Below are positions 10,440-22,289 of a stretch of 64,000 bases of DNA, one piece after another (within the stretch, counting starts at the first letter, position 1; each line of letters starts with the position of its first letter). The notes below the pieces were generated by a model. It ran no database searches. It worked only from the letters and a program-made list of their open reading frames with translations, and had not been told where the DNA came from. This DNA comes from Fragilariopsis cylindrus CCMP1102 (lineage: Eukaryota > Bacillariophyta > Bacillariophyceae > Bacillariales > Bacillariaceae): contig FMBT01000292.1 of the NCBI GenBank assembly GCA_900095095.1, positions 620,001 through 684,000 on the forward strand, given 5' to 3'. Made by a program: the position numbers and the translations under genes.

Positions 10440-12094
10440 CGTTTGAATGGCTTAATGGTGTAATTGTTTAATCGTTATATAGTTTTTGCTGTTGCTATTA
10501 TTGATGATGTTAAATTTTTGAAATATGATGAAAGATTGTGCTAATGATATCTTGTATTGCTTGTGTGTTTGTGTGTGTGTGTGAAGTGTGTTGGTTGTTT
10601 ATTTTTTGCTATGAAATATTTTCGCCGTCGTGGAGTGAAGTTTGGACGGATGGAGAATGGCGGATTATTCTTTAAACAAGAATGAATCGGATAAAATTGA
10701 GAACAATGATCTCGTCCTCGACCGCTCAGAGGTTTGCTTCACTAGTATATTAGCGCCTACCTATTCTCTCGACGTCTAATGTAATATACGGCGCTTTTAA
10801 CGCGCTTTACAGTTTCATCGCGTACAATAAGTATTCAGTCACACAAAACAAGACACTCAACAGATCATACAAAAAATAAAAAATCCATCACCTCCTCTAA
10901 CATACAAGTACCTACCTCTATTTCCTTCTGCCTCTGCCTCTGCCTCTCCTCTACACCATGTAAACAATCCAGTTTAATATCCATGGATTTATGCAGATAT
11001 AGTATCTAAAGATATATGATCAATAATGAGTCTAGATCATAGATACTACTTACTTACAAAAATTGCATGCAATAAATACAGTAATATCTTGCACATCCGG
11101 CTCATTAGTGTCTGAGATATAACATCTCGAAAAATCACAAACAAGTACAAACTATGCTATCTTGATATCTAAAGTTGTACTTTTTGTGCATACTGCATTG
11201 ATTGGTAAGAAAAGTTAACAAAACATTACAGTATATTGCCACCACCACCAGTGCAGTGTAATCCTCTCATTTTATTGGTCTTAGTGCACTGCCTGTGTTG
11301 TAAGTATATATGTGGCATAGCGGGGTGTCTACCAATCTTTCATAGTGATAATGCGTGTATAAAAAGACGCATCTATCTTGTGTCAGATGAATTCAAAGAT
11401 GCACCTTTTTCATTACATGTATTGATGCGGTGATTCCTACATGTACATATATATACTAGTACAATATGTACCATTTGAACAATTATAAGTTAGTTTAACA
11501 ATAACACAACCAATTAAGAAATGAATTATCTACAATTTGAGAAGATCAGAATAACACTACGAGTCTGCAATGCGGCATAGAGATGCTGTAATAATTATTA
11601 CTTCTATGGGACTGATGATACTCCACGAAGAAGGCATATCACCATCATCAATATTATTATGAATTGAATTGACTGGCTGATACTCCCCAGGCAATGGATA
11701 TAAAGAGTCACCTATGATGGATACATGCCTACTACTAACTAGACTAGTAATAATAATAATACTCCACTACACTACTACTATAGTGCAAATATGCTCCCAG
11801 CACATTGTGCTAACAAATAAATAATAATCATGTCTACAGTCCATCCAAACATTATAATACAAACACACATAATAACAAGACATCACATGGCATAATTAGA
11901 TCTTTGAAAGCAGCCAGTCCAGGTCCCTAGAACTGCTACTAATAGAATACACACATTTTGACCGTGTACTGGATTTATATTGTACCAACACTTAGTAGGA
12001 TTCAATAACATACCTCAGCATGTGAGGGCCTATGAGAATTCTACAGCAATGGAAGAGATAGATAGAGATAGAGATAGAGAGAGAGAGGAAGAAT
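10440..12094. other. Gene-poor flank of retrotransposon
   Basis: About 1.65 kb upstream of the AT-hook gene and left of the copia element. The first 300 bases probably hold the AT-hook gene promoter. The rest is AT-rich with scattered short repeats and a GATA/GAGA tract at 12056-12090. I see no coding or RNA gene. Confidence 0.5.
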
Positions 12095-12099
12095 GTAGA

Positions 12100-12903
12100 T
12101 GTTAAATTATACATAGTACTCGATGTAGGAGTCATATGTTGTACATAAGCCCCGCGGAGTAGAAATACAAGCGCGATCAGATTAGTGAGGAGAAATGCAC
12201 GTGTATGCATTATTGAGATAAAAGAGAACCGAAAGTTAGCTAAAAGCCAACATCGTACTGTTGGAGTTGAAGTGACCTTGTCGAAGCCGTTGTCGAAGCA
12301 ATTGGAACCGAGCGCAAATAAGAGAAGTGCTTAGGTATATTTATACAAATCGGAACACGATTAGGAAGAGTGTCCGAATACATAGAACACGATTATGAAG
12401 AGTGTTATACATATGGAAGTCGAACAGATGTCGATGTCCACCTTTGAACCGCTAATGCGATATATATGCATTGAGGCGAAGTGAGTTAGGAACAGAAAGT
12501 TGTATGCAGGGTTACTGGAAACCGCAATACTAAAATACGAAGAAAAGAGCAGAATTACCTCGATTACGAGAAATGAACAATTACTGTCTTTTATTGTTGA
12601 GAAATTGTAATAACCATAGACTAAATAAACAAGTGTGTTAATAACAACTTTTGCGTTTGAACATCATCGTTAGTATCGTGCCACGTTACTATAGATATAT
12701 CTACAGAAAGTTACGCCATTCTTCTACGGAAGTTTTGCTGACAAGAAGGGGTTAGATATCCTGGTAGAACAACCGTGAGTAGTCTTTCAATATAAGGGTC
12801 AAGAGTATCAACCCTTCCAGCTTTAATAGAATCTTACAAGACCGAAGAGTAAGACTATTATAATCCTGTTTCACCAATCATCGATTGTCTGTGAAACGTA
12901 CAA
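12100..12903 (+). repeat. 5' LTR of copia element
   Basis: 804 bp beginning TGTTAAATT and ending GTACAA, directly repeated at 27914. Only two substitutions separate the copies (T/C near 12140 and near 12735). A TATA-like TATATTTATA lies near 12336. Two near-identical 21-base units (GAACACGATTAGGAAGAGTGT and its variant) lie near 12352 and 12387 and may be U3 control repeats. The last roughly 295 bases match the LTR of the nested element. The exact 3' end is uncertain by one or two bases because the flanking target copy overlaps. Confidence 0.92.
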
Positions 12904-13094
12904 GATTAACAGTCGCACGGTTTATCCTATAAACGTGCTGATCAACTTTCTTTTTAGTTCATCTGAACGACAAAAGGACCGGAGATCCAATTATATTTAA
13001 TTGTAATTATTGAATTAACGATCTCGAAAGAAGTCTAAATTACAATAACCTCAAGTCTTAACAAATAAGAACTAGAGAAGCCATTCAACTGTGA

Positions 13095-15659
13095 ATGAGC
13101 CAGCAAGAAGAACAAGAGGATACTAACGAAACACTACCTACTGAAGGAAGTGATAACGATAGTAGATCCACTTATTCCGAAGCAACAAGTGGAAACCAAG
13201 CGCCCGAAGCGTTAGGTGAAGGAACTCGTAGTCCCCCTTTTTGGGCAGACGCTAACCATCGGACTGAACTAACCTCTCTAGGTTATAACGTTCACACACC
13301 GAACCCGCGCAGAACTACTCGTTCAAGAGCTCCGACTATTAGATATACACCATCTGGTGATACTAATCAAGAGGAAGCCGATATAGAAAATAATCTTTTA
13401 AATATCCAGGTAGAAGTAAACACAGCTAGAGAAGAAGACGAAAGCACAGCAAGTGCTTATAGCGGCTTACGCCCCGGCGATCCACTCTACGTCTCTCCGC
13501 CTAGACTACCTCTACCAGATAGTTCAAGTACAGATACATCTAGTGTTCCGGAACGTCCCAGTCCACCTGAACCTATTGAAGAAGTCATTGATACGTCTTT
13601 TACGCTCGGAACATTTCCAACAGTACACGATCCTTACGTAAAAGGTTACGAAATTACTGCCAGAAATCCAGTTCCTATCAACGTACCTCTACCTTCTCTT
13701 CCAGAGACTCCACCTTTACCTTCTCTTCCAGAGTTACCGTTAACAGAACGCCTTGATACATTGCTAACCGAGATCTGCAATTTCAGAGTCCGTAACTTAA
13801 CAACTCGACGTGCATTTGCTACTAACATTACGCCTAGTAATACTAGCTCACCCAAGATGGCGACCACTCCTTTCGATGCGCAACTCGAAGTCCTCTTGGT
13901 GAATATGTTGAAATGTACGACGGCAACAAATCCGATATACCTTGTGTTAGATCAGAACCACATCCACACATTTGAACAATTTCGTTCTATTGAAATTGAT
14001 GATTTGCCAACGTTTAAATACGAAAAGCCAACCACTGCAGGCACCGAAGAAACTCTCCATATAACACCACTCAAGGAAGTACAAAACTGTGTACACTTTT
14101 GTTGTTATCTAGAGACCGCTGCTGCCGTTGCTCTTGCTGGTGGAGTCATCGATTGTGACGATCCGTCTACATGGAATTATGCGGATATGTTAAACTGGAA
14201 ACGTGCAATAACTGGTAAAGCTACATATCTTCGAACGTTAGTTATACCGGTAACGACTACAACAGGTGCTCCTGGCTCACCAACAATGATAGTTTCAGGC
14301 CCTATCACTTTAAAAGATGATGAAGCCGCACTTATCAGTTGGAATCGAAAGCCTCGAGATCCTGTAAAATACCCGACCATCAACAACGATGCTTTCTATC
14401 AAGATTGGAAACTAAATTTTAAGAGACAAATTATCCAAGATACATTGGAAAGAGTATTGGATCCTAATTTCAATCCCGATCTTCGATCATCAACATGCTC
14501 AGTACGTAGTGGACCCGATGCAGAACTAGCAAGACTTCAAGTTAATTACTTCGCTCAAATCTTGTGTGTAGTTCTTAAGAACCCCGAAGGTCTAGGTCTT
14601 CTTATGGTCCGTCCAGACGATCCGTTATATGTATGGAGAAATCACGAAGATCATCAGAATGACTCAGATGCAGCTCAGATAGCTACAACCACACTGATGA
14701 AGAAATTAATTGCATTGAAATTCAGCGATTTCAACACAAGACATGAATTTCTTACTTCATTTCAAGATACCTCCAGACGATACGATCAACTAGCTACTAA
14801 CGTCATGGATGATTCGGTAAAGATAACATTATTGCAAGCAGCAGTCATGGCCGATTCCGCGTTAATTAACTCCTGGCAATCATGTCAAGATAGTAAACGA
14901 GGAAGCGCTTTAGCTGGATCATCTAGACCTGTTACGTATTATGAGTACATCACGTTTCTTATCAAATCAGCCAAGAATCATGATCTATATACGCCATACA
15001 AGAAACCATCCCGTCAAGCTCATCAAGCTACATCAGAATCATTTTACAATGAAGAAATGAATGTAGACTATGGCGACACTGACGATGGCATTGACGAGTT
15101 CTTAGCTCATATGTCCGTATCCAACGAACCTATGACTGAACACGCTGAAAGTACAATGCAAGCCTATGCAGCATTCCAGAAGAACCGTCGTCCTCCTCGT
15201 GAGAGAGACCCTGACACTGAAATACCGAAACCAATCTTCGAAAAGTGTCCAAGAGATTTACGGATTGCATGGAGTAAGGCACCCAATGATATTAAGAAAC
15301 AGATTCTTAAAATCAAAAACCATCCCACTAAGCAAGGTGCTAAGAAAAATAGTGAGTTAGGTGTCTACATTAGCGATTTTGAAGGATATGACTCCGACGC
15401 ATCCGGCCAATCAGAGCATACCTACGTATACGACGCTGATGATGCTGACGATACATCTGTCATAGAAGCAACTGATTTGACGGCAAATGCAGCAAGACGA
15501 AGACAGCCCAATCAAGGTATACTCAAGAAGAAGGAATTACCAAGGAAGACTGAGCTGCCTTTAGCCGATCCACGTCGATTCATGGCCAACAAAACCACAC
15601 CAGTAATAGGTAAAGATGGTAAAGTTGTTGGTCTGATAAGTTTCACAAACAATCGATGA
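13095..15659 (+). pseudogene. Copia gag-pol, 5' part (gag), interrupted
   Basis: The first 846 codons (13095-15633) are the gag portion of a gag-pol polyprotein. The last eight codons and the stop come from the inserted element. The start is the first ATG after the 5' LTR. The N-terminal 270 residues are Pro/Ser/Thr and acid-rich; residues about 255-650 look like a structural capsid region. I see no CCHC zinc knuckle, which is not unusual for diatom copia elements. The phase at 15633 matches the phase at 22677 beyond the insert, so before insertion gag and pol formed a single frame of about 2,540 codons. Translation now stops 27 bases inside the insert, so this copy could still give Gag protein but not a Gag-Pol fusion. 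Confidence 0.85.
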
Positions 15660-16226
15660 TTGTTGAAACGGGTTCAGTATCAAATAGGATTTGATATTCA
15701 GACAATCTTACTCTTCGGTCTTGTAAGATTCTGTTATGACGGTAAGAAAAGATACTCTCGATTCTTATAGACTGGTTGCGGTGTTCTACCAGGATACTCT
15801 CCCTTTTAGAATGCTGAAAGTCCTTCCGAACAATGTTCACTCTGTAAATGTAGATATTTCTATTATCTTTCCAGACAACGATATGTTCAAACGCAAAAGT
15901 TGTTATTAACACACTTGTTTAATTAGTCTATGGTTATTACAAATCATAAGATAACTCTTCTCTTGTTTGAGGTCTCTTGCTGTACTGTAGGTACATCTGC
16001 GCTTTGGGCAGTTCTTTACAGTGTTATTCGGTTCATAGGAAAATGACCCAAATGACTCATTATTCCATTCCTTAAGTAAGGGATCATGGTTCGCACAGAT
16101 GATCCAAATGACTCATGACTGGTTCGATTCACTAGTGCTTCCAAACCTGCTTTCAAACGTGCGCGCATTTGACCAACTTGATTCAATTGGCTAGCACGGT
16201 TCACTTGGGCTTTGTGGATTTTAACA
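15634..16226 (-). repeat. LTR of nested element, left (inverted)
   Basis: 593 bp. Read on the minus strand it begins TGTTAAAATCC at 16226 and ends TTATCA at 15634. Its last roughly 300 bases (R/U5) are clearly homologous to the host copia LTR, sharing for instance GTAATAACCATAGACTAA and ACAACTTTTGCGTTTGAACA. Its U3 is different. Confidence 0.9.
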
Positions 16227-19200
16227 CTCCCCATTGATTGGCTCAACAATCGTATTGTAACAATCAAAAGAATACACAAACACAATTGTACTGGTATCAT
16301 TGAGATAACGTGATCATATATCAATACCATTCCCAGGTTACAATCCAATTGATCATTCTTCTCCCCATTTTGAATAGTTCTAATCAAAGTGGTCGTCTCA
16401 TCTCCAATAGAGGTACGCGTCGTCTCATCTTCAATGCTAATCAAAGTAGTCGTCTTATCATACTTCCTGTTGATATCGTTGACATTTGTATAGATATCGA
16501 TCTTGCCTTCATTGTATCGTACTGATGCATCAGTTGCAATCATATCAAAGCTGTCCTTGGAATCAATTGCTATAATATTGTGGCAAAACTGGATCATGTA
16601 TAGGGCTTCATTGGAGTTACACGTCGTTTGCTCCCCATTTTCCTTTATCGTACTATTACAATAATCATTATTATTAGATATAATGTTGTTGTTATTGTAG
16701 TTACTATTCTTTATCCATGGCTCTTGAAACATTCCTTCTTCAGCATTATAAACTTCATCTCTATATTGCCCTTCGGAACGTAATGCCCTTGATTGGTACT
16801 CCCCAATTTTCTTCATTGTACCATTACAATAATCACCATTATCAAATCTAATGTTGTTGTAGCTAGTATTCTCTACCAATAACTGATTCGTACTTCTTGT
16901 TCTTGTTACATCATTACCAGAATAATCATATTGAATATTACCATGATTCTTTGTTACGACTTGATAGGGAATTGCATCAGTAGCAACGTCTTCAACAACT
17001 TCCATCTCCCCATTCTTTGTGGAATCGTTGACAGAATCATTCTTGTCTTCCCTTGAAGTAATCGGTTCCTTGATCGTATCCATATCGTTGATTGTATCCG
17101 TATTCGAATAAGTCGAATCCTTGATCGTATCCGTATCGAATGAATTAGTAAGATTTTCGGTCCTATTCATCGTCATCGTCGTTGATTCACTTGTATTCAT
17201 CGTCATCGTCGTTGATTCACTTGTACGATCTGTACCAGGATCTGTACCGGGTTCTGTACCGGGTTCTGTACCAGGATCTGTACCAGGATCTGTACCAGGA
17301 TCCGTTGCTGACGTAAGCTCAATTCTATACGAATATTTATTCCGGGCTGCATTAGTAGTATCAGTAGTACTTGTTGTAGCAGGAGCTTGATACTTGATAG
17401 AATTATCTTTATACTTCGATTGACTTGTATATTTGCTTGTATATTTCTCCCCATTAATTGAAGTAGAAAAATAACCATCATCCTTGATGGGATCAAATGA
17501 TTGAATCACAGTAGAATCAATAATATCATTATTATTATTATTATACCAATGATTACCATTATTCTTGATTAAATCAAATGGATGATTATCATACCAACGA
17601 TTATGATTACCATTATTCTTGATAAAATCAAATGGACTAGTATCATCGTTGTAACCATTCGTATCTCCGATTATTGTTGTATCATACCATACGCTCTTGT
17701 CTTGATATAGAACTACTAGTTGCATAATTGCAATATTATCATCATCGTTGTGTTCTTGGACTTGATATACTGATCGAAATACTAATTTCTTCTCTCCATT
17801 ATTATCATAATTATTATTATCATATTGATGGTTATCGTGATAGAAATAAATAATTCCACTAAAATTATCATTATCATTATTATCACACCAACGATTATTA
17901 GTATCGTTCTTGTTTGTATCGGCCTTCATCATCATCGTTGTCGTTGATTCACTTGTATGATCTGTAGCAGGATCAGTACCAGGCTCTGTACCAGGTTCTG
18001 TACCAGGTTCTGTACCAGGATCTGTACCAGGCTCTGTACCAAGATCTGTACTAGGATCTGTAGCCGGGGCTTTAGCAGAAGCTTTAGCAGGATCTGTAGC
18101 AGGAGCTGGACGGTCGTCGTATGAGTTCTTTAAGGAATCTTCCATTGTTATTATTTGACTCTTGCCATACTCATCTTTATACTTCGATTGACATGTATAT
18201 TTCTCCCCATTAATTGAAGTAGAAAATTTGGTATTGTCATCATCGTTGTTGTTATAGATCAAATTTAATGGCGATATCATCTCACATTTTACTTGATAGA
18301 GAACTACTACTAGTTGCATAGTGGTAATAGTTGTAGTATCAAGGTCGTTGTCATATAACGAATAATAATGAAAACGTATCATCTTGTATTTGACTTGATA
18401 TTTCTTGGTACATTTCGATTGATTTGTTGATTTCTTCCTATTGGTACTACTGAGATCTTCCAATCGAAATAACAATATCAACTCCCCATCAATTGTAGTA
18501 GTAGGCTGGTTCCTCTTGTACTTGATTTGAAGTAGAACTACTAGTACGTTCATATCTAAGGTATCATTGCCACCACTATCGTCATTGTTTGTATTCGTAT
18601 CATCATATAGAATAATGGTATTTTCATCAGCTAAATAATCGAAATACAGATTGAAATCATCATAGCAATAATATTCTTTGTCGTGCTTCCAATCTTTAGT
18701 CGCGGAAGATGTCATATCTAAACTTGATATATCATCGGTCGAATTATCGGTACTACTGGAATCTTCCGTTGTTGGCGTAATCTTCATGTTATAGGAATAG
18801 TTATTTTGGGCTAGTTGCATAATATATTCGTGGACGTTTTGGTGGAGTACTACCTGTTGCATAGTGGCAATAGTATTATCGTTGTTGTTGTCCTTGCTCG
18901 TATCGTTACCATCAATTAGATCTTCGGTTGTATTTGTTAAAGCGTTTTTACTTAAAACAAAATGATACTCCCCATTTAAGATCTTATCTCTATCTAAACT
19001 TGATATAATAGCAATAGTGTGATGATAAGTATCTTGATATAGAACTTCTAGTTGCACTTGAACGCGATACGTCGATCGAAATAGCAGTATCTCCCCATTG
19101 GTTGATGTATGACGATCAATAATAACATTGATAATATGGCCGAATAGATCATCGTGAACGTCTTGATATCGTTCTATATCATCGTCGTTATGAACAGCAT

Positions 19201-20077
19201 TGATTACTTGATTTCGATACATCGGTCGAAGTAGTAGTACTTGTATCGTCAGATATTCTTCATTGTATTCCCCATTATTATTATTATTATTATTATTATA
19301 CCGACGACTATCATGATATAAATAATACTTTTCTTTGTATTGTTGCATAATACAATTACGTATGATATCTTTCATCTCTTTCGCTAACATATAAAAATTA
19401 CTATTATCCTTGATCAAATCAAATGGACTAGTATCATCGTTGTAACCATTCGTATGTCTGATCATTGTCGTATCATGCCATACGCTCTTGTTCTGATAAC
19501 AATAGAGACCTACTTGTTGCATAATGGCAATAGTATTTCCAATTATTGTCGTATCATCTTTGCGAACACATGGCCTCATCTTGTACTTGTCTTGATCGAG
19601 TATTATTAGTAGCATAATAATAGCAATAGTATCATCTTCTTCGTGGACGTTGGCACTGTTATCATCGTCATCATTGTCATCGTAAACTTGAACTCGATTT
19701 ATCAATCGAAATAATGATATCAATATCGATATAAACTCCCCATTGGTTGTAGTAGTAGAGTAACCGTATCGATCATCGTTATTATTATCACCAATAAATG
19801 ATGGTGTTGGCTCTGGTAGCGGTGGTGGATGTGGAGGTGTATTCTCTACCGAACTAAATTCACCATTAACAATAGTGATTCGAACAGTAGCAGCAACCAT
19901 CGTGCGCTTCTTGTTCTCGTCTTCTGGAAAATCCAATTGGATAATCATTGTAGACGCGGCGTCCGTGGCTTCGGCTCCTTCTGAAATAGAACTTTCTTCT
20001 TCTATTCTGATGTCCTTGTGTAGATTTACTCTATCTAGTAGCGGGTTTCTTTTATGAAAGTACGTCAATCTACCCAA
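16016..20077 (-). CDS. 1,353-aa repetitive protein of nested element
   Basis: An uninterrupted frame covering the loop and much of the left arm, with no recognisable gag, protease, integrase or polymerase motif. The N-terminus (MGRLTYFHKRNPLLDRVNLH) is unique; the rest is built from diverged repeats rich in Asn, Asp, Tyr, Ser and Thr. Each repeat tends to begin with Asn-Gly-Glu, encoded by the polypurine-like AATGGGGAG. Recurring phrases include FRxxYQVQ, TIAIMQLVVLYQ, DDTSPFDLIK and the minisatellite DPGTDPGTEPGT. The frame runs through the true polypurine tract into the U3 of the LTR, so the last roughly 70 codons are LTR sequence. It may be a real protein, or a stop-poor by-product of repeat expansion; codon-level selection would decide. 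Confidence 0.45.
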   Translation of the reverse strand: MGRLTYFHKRNPLLDRVNLHKDIRIEEESSISEGAEATDAASTMIIQLDFPEDENKKRTMVAATVRITIVNGEFSSVENTPPHPPPLPEPTPSFIGDNNNDDRYGYSTTTTNGEFISILISLFRLINRVQVYDDNDDDDNSANVHEEDDTIAIIMLLIILDQDKYKMRPCVRKDDTTIIGNTIAIMQQVGLYCYQNKSVWHDTTMIRHTNGYNDDTSPFDLIKDNSNFYMLAKEMKDIIRNCIMQQYKEKYYLYHDSRRYNNNNNNNNGEYNEEYLTIQVLLLRPMYRNQVINAVHNDDDIERYQDVHDDLFGHIINVIIDRHTSTNGEILLFRSTYRVQVQLEVLYQDTYHHTIAIISSLDRDKILNGEYHFVLSKNALTNTTEDLIDGNDTSKDNNNDNTIATMQQVVLHQNVHEYIMQLAQNNYSYNMKITPTTEDSSSTDNSTDDISSLDMTSSATKDWKHDKEYYCYDDFNLYFDYLADENTIILYDDTNTNNDDSGGNDTLDMNVLVVLLQIKYKRNQPTTTIDGELILLFRLEDLSSTNRKKSTNQSKCTKKYQVKYKMIRFHYYSLYDNDLDTTTITTMQLVVVLYQVKCEMISPLNLIYNNNDDDNTKFSTSINGEKYTCQSKYKDEYGKSQIITMEDSLKNSYDDRPAPATDPAKASAKAPATDPSTDLGTEPGTDPGTEPGTEPGTEPGTDPATDHTSESTTTMMMKADTNKNDTNNRWCDNNDNDNFSGIIYFYHDNHQYDNNNYDNNGEKKLVFRSVYQVQEHNDDDNIAIMQLVVLYQDKSVWYDTTIIGDTNGYNDDTSPFDFIKNNGNHNRWYDNHPFDLIKNNGNHWYNNNNNDIIDSTVIQSFDPIKDDGYFSTSINGEKYTSKYTSQSKYKDNSIKYQAPATTSTTDTTNAARNKYSYRIELTSATDPGTDPGTDPGTEPGTEPGTDPGTDRTSESTTMTMNTSESTTMTMNRTENLTNSFDTDTIKDSTYSNTDTINDMDTIKEPITSREDKNDSVNDSTKNGEMEVVEDVATDAIPYQVVTKNHGNIQYDYSGNDVTRTRSTNQLLVENTSYNNIRFDNGDYCNGTMKKIGEYQSRALRSEGQYRDEVYNAEEGMFQEPWIKNSNYNNNNIISNNNDYCNSTIKENGEQTTCNSNEALYMIQFCHNIIAIDSKDSFDMIATDASVRYNEGKIDIYTNVNDINRKYDKTTTLISIEDETTRTSIGDETTTLIRTIQNGEKNDQLDCNLGMVLIYDHVISMIPVQLCLCILLIVTIRLLSQSMGSVKIHKAQVNRASQLNQVGQMRARLKAGLEALVNRTSHESFGSSVRTMIPYLRNGIMSHLGHFPMNRITL
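16227..16235 (-). other. Polypurine tract of left nested copy
   Basis: AATGGGGAG on the minus strand, directly next to the LTR start, as expected for the plus-strand primer of reverse transcription. Confidence 0.8.
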
Positions 20078-20409
20078 TCAAAATCGATTTCGGTTCTTGA
20101 TGTACAGATCGATTCCCTGAGTAGCAAATAGCTACAGTCAAATCAAATCTTCTATTGTCTTTCTTGAAACTCAAGGAAATAAGACGGTGGACTTCTAAGA
20201 ATCCAGATGGATTATCATAGGCTGATGCGGCGGCTGTAGCTTTGGCTTGTTCTGAAATACAACTCTCGTCTTGTATTCTTATACGTTCCTCTGTATCGTA
20301 TAAGTAGCGTTATAGCACGTCTATATATCAAAATCAAAGTCGATTTATTATGATTATTATTATTATTATTATTATTATTATCAATATTAATATTAATTAA
20401 AATAAATGA
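17884..20409 (-). other. Single-copy loop of nested palindrome
   Basis: 2,526 bp present once between the two arms. It carries the first two thirds of the minus-strand repetitive frame, and upstream of its start a 330-base stretch that includes a diverged duplicate (20222-20340) of the sequence around 19960-20090. An (ATT)n run at 20351-20390 and AATAAT-type sequence occur exactly where the right arm begins, and could have allowed strand fold-back. Confidence 0.8.
20351..20390. repeat. (ATT)n at palindrome junction
   Basis: A tract of ATT triplets just before the right arm starts at 20410. The matching inner edge of the left arm (about 17865-17883) is also made of ATTATCATT-type repeats. Confidence 0.85.
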
Positions 20410-22289
20410 ATAATAATGATAATGATAATTTTAGCGGAATTATTTATTTCTATCACGATAACCATCAATATGATAATAATAATTATGATAATAATGGAGA
20501 GAAGAAATTAGTATTTCGATCAGTATATCAAGTCCAAGAACACAACGATGATGATAATATTGCAATTATGCAACTAGTAGTTCTATATCAAGACAAGAGC
20601 GTATGGTATGATACAACAATAATCGGAGATACGAATGGTTACAACGATGATACTAGTCCATTTGATTTTATCAAGAATAATGGTAATCATAATCGTTGGT
20701 ATGATAATCATCCATTTGATTTAATCAAGAATAATGGTAATCATTGGTATAATAATAATAATAATGATATTATTGATTCTACTGTGATTCAATCATTTGA
20801 TCCCATCAAGGATGATGGTTATTTTTCTACTTCAATTAATGGGGAGAAATATACAAGCAAATATACAAGTCAATCGAAGTATAAAGATAATTCTATCAAG
20901 TATCAAGCTCCTGCTACAACAAGTACTACTGATACTACTAATGCAGCCCGGAATAAATATTCGTATAGAATTGAGCTTACGTCAGCAACGGATCCTGGTA
21001 CAGATCCTGGTACAGATCCTGGTACAGAACCCGGTACAGAACCCGGTACAGATCCTGGTACAGATCCTGGTACAGATCGTACAAGTGAATCAACGACGAT
21101 GACGATGAATACAAGTGAATCAACGACGATGACGATGAATAGGACCGAAAATCTTACTAATTCATTCGATACGGATACGATCAAGGATTCGACTTATTCG
21201 AATACGGATACAATCAACGATATGGATACGATCAAGGAACCGATTACTTCAAGGGAAGACAAGAATGATTCTGTCAACGATTCCACAAAGAATGGGGAGA
21301 TGGAAGTTGTTGAAGACGTTGCTACTGATGCAATTCCCTATCAAGTCGTAACAAAGAATCATGGTAATATTCAATATGATTATTCTGGTAATGATGTAAC
21401 AAGAACAAGAAGTACAAATCAGTTATTGGTAGAGAATACTAGCTACAACAACATTAGATTTGATAATGGTGATTATTGTAATGGTACAATGAAGAAAATT
21501 GGGGAGTACCAATCAAGGGCATTACGTTCCGAAGGGCAATATAGAGATGAAGTTTATAATGCTGAAGAAGGAATGTTTCAAGAGCCATGGATAAAGAATA
21601 GTAACTACAATAACAACAACATTATATCTAATAATAATGATTATTGTAATAGTACGATAAAGGAAAATGGGGAGCAAACGACGTGTAACTCCAATGAAGC
21701 CCTATACATGATCCAGTTTTGCCACAATATTATAGCAATTGATTCCAAGGACAGCTTTGATATGATTGCAACTGATGCATCAGTACGATACAATGAAGGC
21801 AAGATCGATATCTATACAAATGTCAACGATATCAACAGGAAGTATGATAAGACGACTACTTTGATTAGCATTGAAGATGAGACGACGCGTACCTCTATTG
21901 GAGATGAGACGACCACTTTGATTAGAACTATTCAAAATGGGGAGAAGAATGATCAATTGGATTGTAACCTGGGAATGGTATTGATATATGATCACGTTAT
22001 CTCAATGATACCAGTACAATTGTGTTTGTGTATTCTTTTGATTGTTACAATACGATTGTTGAACCAATCAATGGGGAGTGTTAAAATCCACAAAGCCCAA
22101 GTGAACCGTGCTAGCCAATTGAATCAAGTTGGTCAAATGCGCGCACGTTTGAAAGCAGGTTTGGAAGCACTAGTGAATCGAACCAGTCATGAGTCATTTG
22201 GATCATCTGTGCGAACCATGATCCCTTACTTAAGGAATGGAATAATGAGTCATTTGGGTCATTTTCCTATGAACCGAATAACACTGTAA
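20406..22289 (+). pseudogene. Truncated inverted copy of repetitive frame
   Basis: A 627-codon open frame in the right arm. From its second or third codon on it repeats the C-terminal part of the 1,353-residue protein of the minus strand, with one Ser/Asn change near the end and an additional four-residue DPGT unit. Its ATG is created by the junction sequence, so it is best read as a partial inverted copy and not as a separate gene. Confidence 0.75.
22070..22078 (+). other. Polypurine tract of right nested copy
   Basis: AATGGGGAG immediately before the TGTTAAAATCC that starts the right LTR. Confidence 0.8.

Larger units (their letters stand above)
15634..17883 (-). repeat. Left arm of nested palindrome
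   Basis: 2,250 bp, the reverse complement of 20410-22671. It contains, from the outside in, an inverted LTR (15634-16226), a polypurine tract and the last part of a repetitive reading frame on the minus strand. It is 12 bp shorter than the right arm because it has one fewer GGTACAGATCCT unit. Confidence 0.93.

Noticed and set aside
15643-15912. 89-codon open frame duplicated at 22393-22662
   Set aside because: Both copies lie inside the LTR of the nested element and are mirror images; they follow from the palindrome and not from a gene.
16120-16145. GGTTCGATTC, a tRNA T-loop-like string
   Set aside because: No acceptor or anticodon stem can be built around it, and it occurs in both nested LTRs.
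17121-17390. Val/Ser-rich frame with repeated SVPG units
   Set aside because: It is the antisense of the DPGT minisatellite of the repetitive frame.
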